Assembly: GCA_902614975.1 (NCBI GenBank)
Contig: CACMND010000009.1
Location: forward strand, 1-41,636
DNA: 41,636 bases
Reading direction: 5' to 3'
Source: an uncultured Pelagibacteraceae bacterium
Lineage (GTDB): Bacteria > Pseudomonadota > Alphaproteobacteria > Pelagibacterales > Pelagibacteraceae
Shown piece after piece: positions 41,426-41,636 of the stretch. The notes below the pieces were generated by a model. That model ran no database searches. It was given only the letters and a program-made list of their open reading frames with translations, and was not told the origin of the DNA. How positions within the stretch are numbered: the stretch's first letter is position 1; the number at the start of each line of letters is the position of its first letter. The position numbers and the translations under genes are program-made.

Positions 41426-41636
41426 TATGCTGATGTCTCCTTTGCAAATTTTTCATATTCTTCTTTACTCATAAGACTATCCATTTCAGATTTGTCTTTT
41501 ATTTTAAGTTTAAAAAACCATGCAGACTCTTCTGGGTCTTCATTTATTTTTGATGGATCATCAACTATCATTTTATTTGTATCTATAACTTCTCCACTAA
41601 CAGGAGTGTAAACATCACTAGCAGCTTTCGTTGACT
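41425..41636 (-). CDS. gcvH: Glycine cleavage system H protein, 5' part beyond window
   Basis: The last 69 residues are encoded, ending at a TAA (41425-41427) that shares a base with the gcvP ATG. The lipoyl-attachment Lys is at plus-strand 41627-41629 in '[16 protein letters not shown]'. '[20 protein letters not shown]' and '[14 protein letters not shown]' are the usual H-protein C-terminal segments. The lipoyl arm shuttles the aminomethyl group between GcvP and GcvT. The gene is cut only by the window edge; nothing suggests a defect. Confidence 0.97.
   Translation of the reverse strand, partial: STKAASDVYTPVSGEVIDTNKMIVDDPSKINEDPEESAWFFKLKIKDKSEMDSLMSKEEYEKFAKETSA

Noticed and set aside
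1..41636. CRISPR arrays, tRNA or rRNA genes, insertion sequences, integrases
   Set aside because: Gaps between genes are too short for most of these, and no direct-repeat array, cloverleaf, transposase or integrase sequence was seen.

Overview
The window looks like chromosomal DNA of a streamlined marine alphaproteobacterium of the SAR11 / 'Candidatus Pelagibacter' type. The support is very AT-rich DNA, lysine/asparagine/isoleucine-rich proteins, genes packed with gaps of a few bases or short overlaps, few clear Shine-Dalgarno sites, and alphaproteobacterial gene orders (lptG-lptD-surA-pdxA-rsmA, dnaB...cvpA-purF, gcvH-gcvP). I see no tRNA, rRNA, CRISPR array, insertion sequence or prophage. 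No gap between genes exceeds about 100 bases once a 56-residue membrane protein at 32300-32470 is counted.

Layout. 1-6044 (+): lptG (cut by the left edge), lptD, a SurA-like chaperone, pdxA and rsmA. 6036-8614 (-): fabD-fabG-acpP-gmk, with fabF and mltG absent from their usual place. 8698-11253 (+): rpsF-rpsR-rplI and dnaB. 11275-21229 (+): an RND/MMPL exporter, cvpA, purF, an HD-domain protein related to PhnZ/MIOX-type diiron oxygenases, a DUF255 thioredoxin-fold protein, gshA, gshB and a DMT transporter, nearly all touching. 21299-25343 (+): an MFS transporter, a TIP30-like reductase, a GYD protein with its own promoter and hairpin, and an oxidative-stress group (exported MsrB, a 61-aa protein, SOD, a 75-aa protein). 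25340-28418 (-): an operon of DMT transporter, glycine-type amidinotransferase and threonine aldolase. 28466-32470 (+): an IscU/SufU-like scaffold, an HPP membrane protein, NAD-formate dehydrogenase with repeated sequence elements upstream, exported MsrA, an MDR-family reductase and the small membrane protein. 32465-34037 (-): a DAO-family flavoprotein and TspO. 34062-34820 (+): an SDR. 34823-41636 (-): gcvH (partial), gcvP, then an FAD amine-oxidase-like protein, DUF1365, a CFA-synthase-like methyltransferase and a DUF3833 lipoprotein.

How the genes work together. Much of the right half concerns one-carbon and glycine chemistry (glycine cleavage, formate dehydrogenase, threonine aldolase, amidinotransferase) and oxidative damage (SOD, MsrA, MsrB, glutathione synthesis, TspO, and a lipid-modification set like that of the singlet-oxygen regulon of Rhodobacter). 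The most interesting candidates are: (i) the lipid-methylation cluster placed 5 bases behind gcvP, so probably in the glycine-cleavage transcript, with a CFA-like enzyme altered at residues I recall as important in E. coli Cfa; (ii) the amidinotransferase operon, with an intact Asp-His-Cys triad; (iii) the HD-domain protein with a full set of metal-ligand candidates; (iv) three GCTAGT elements in front of formate dehydrogenase.
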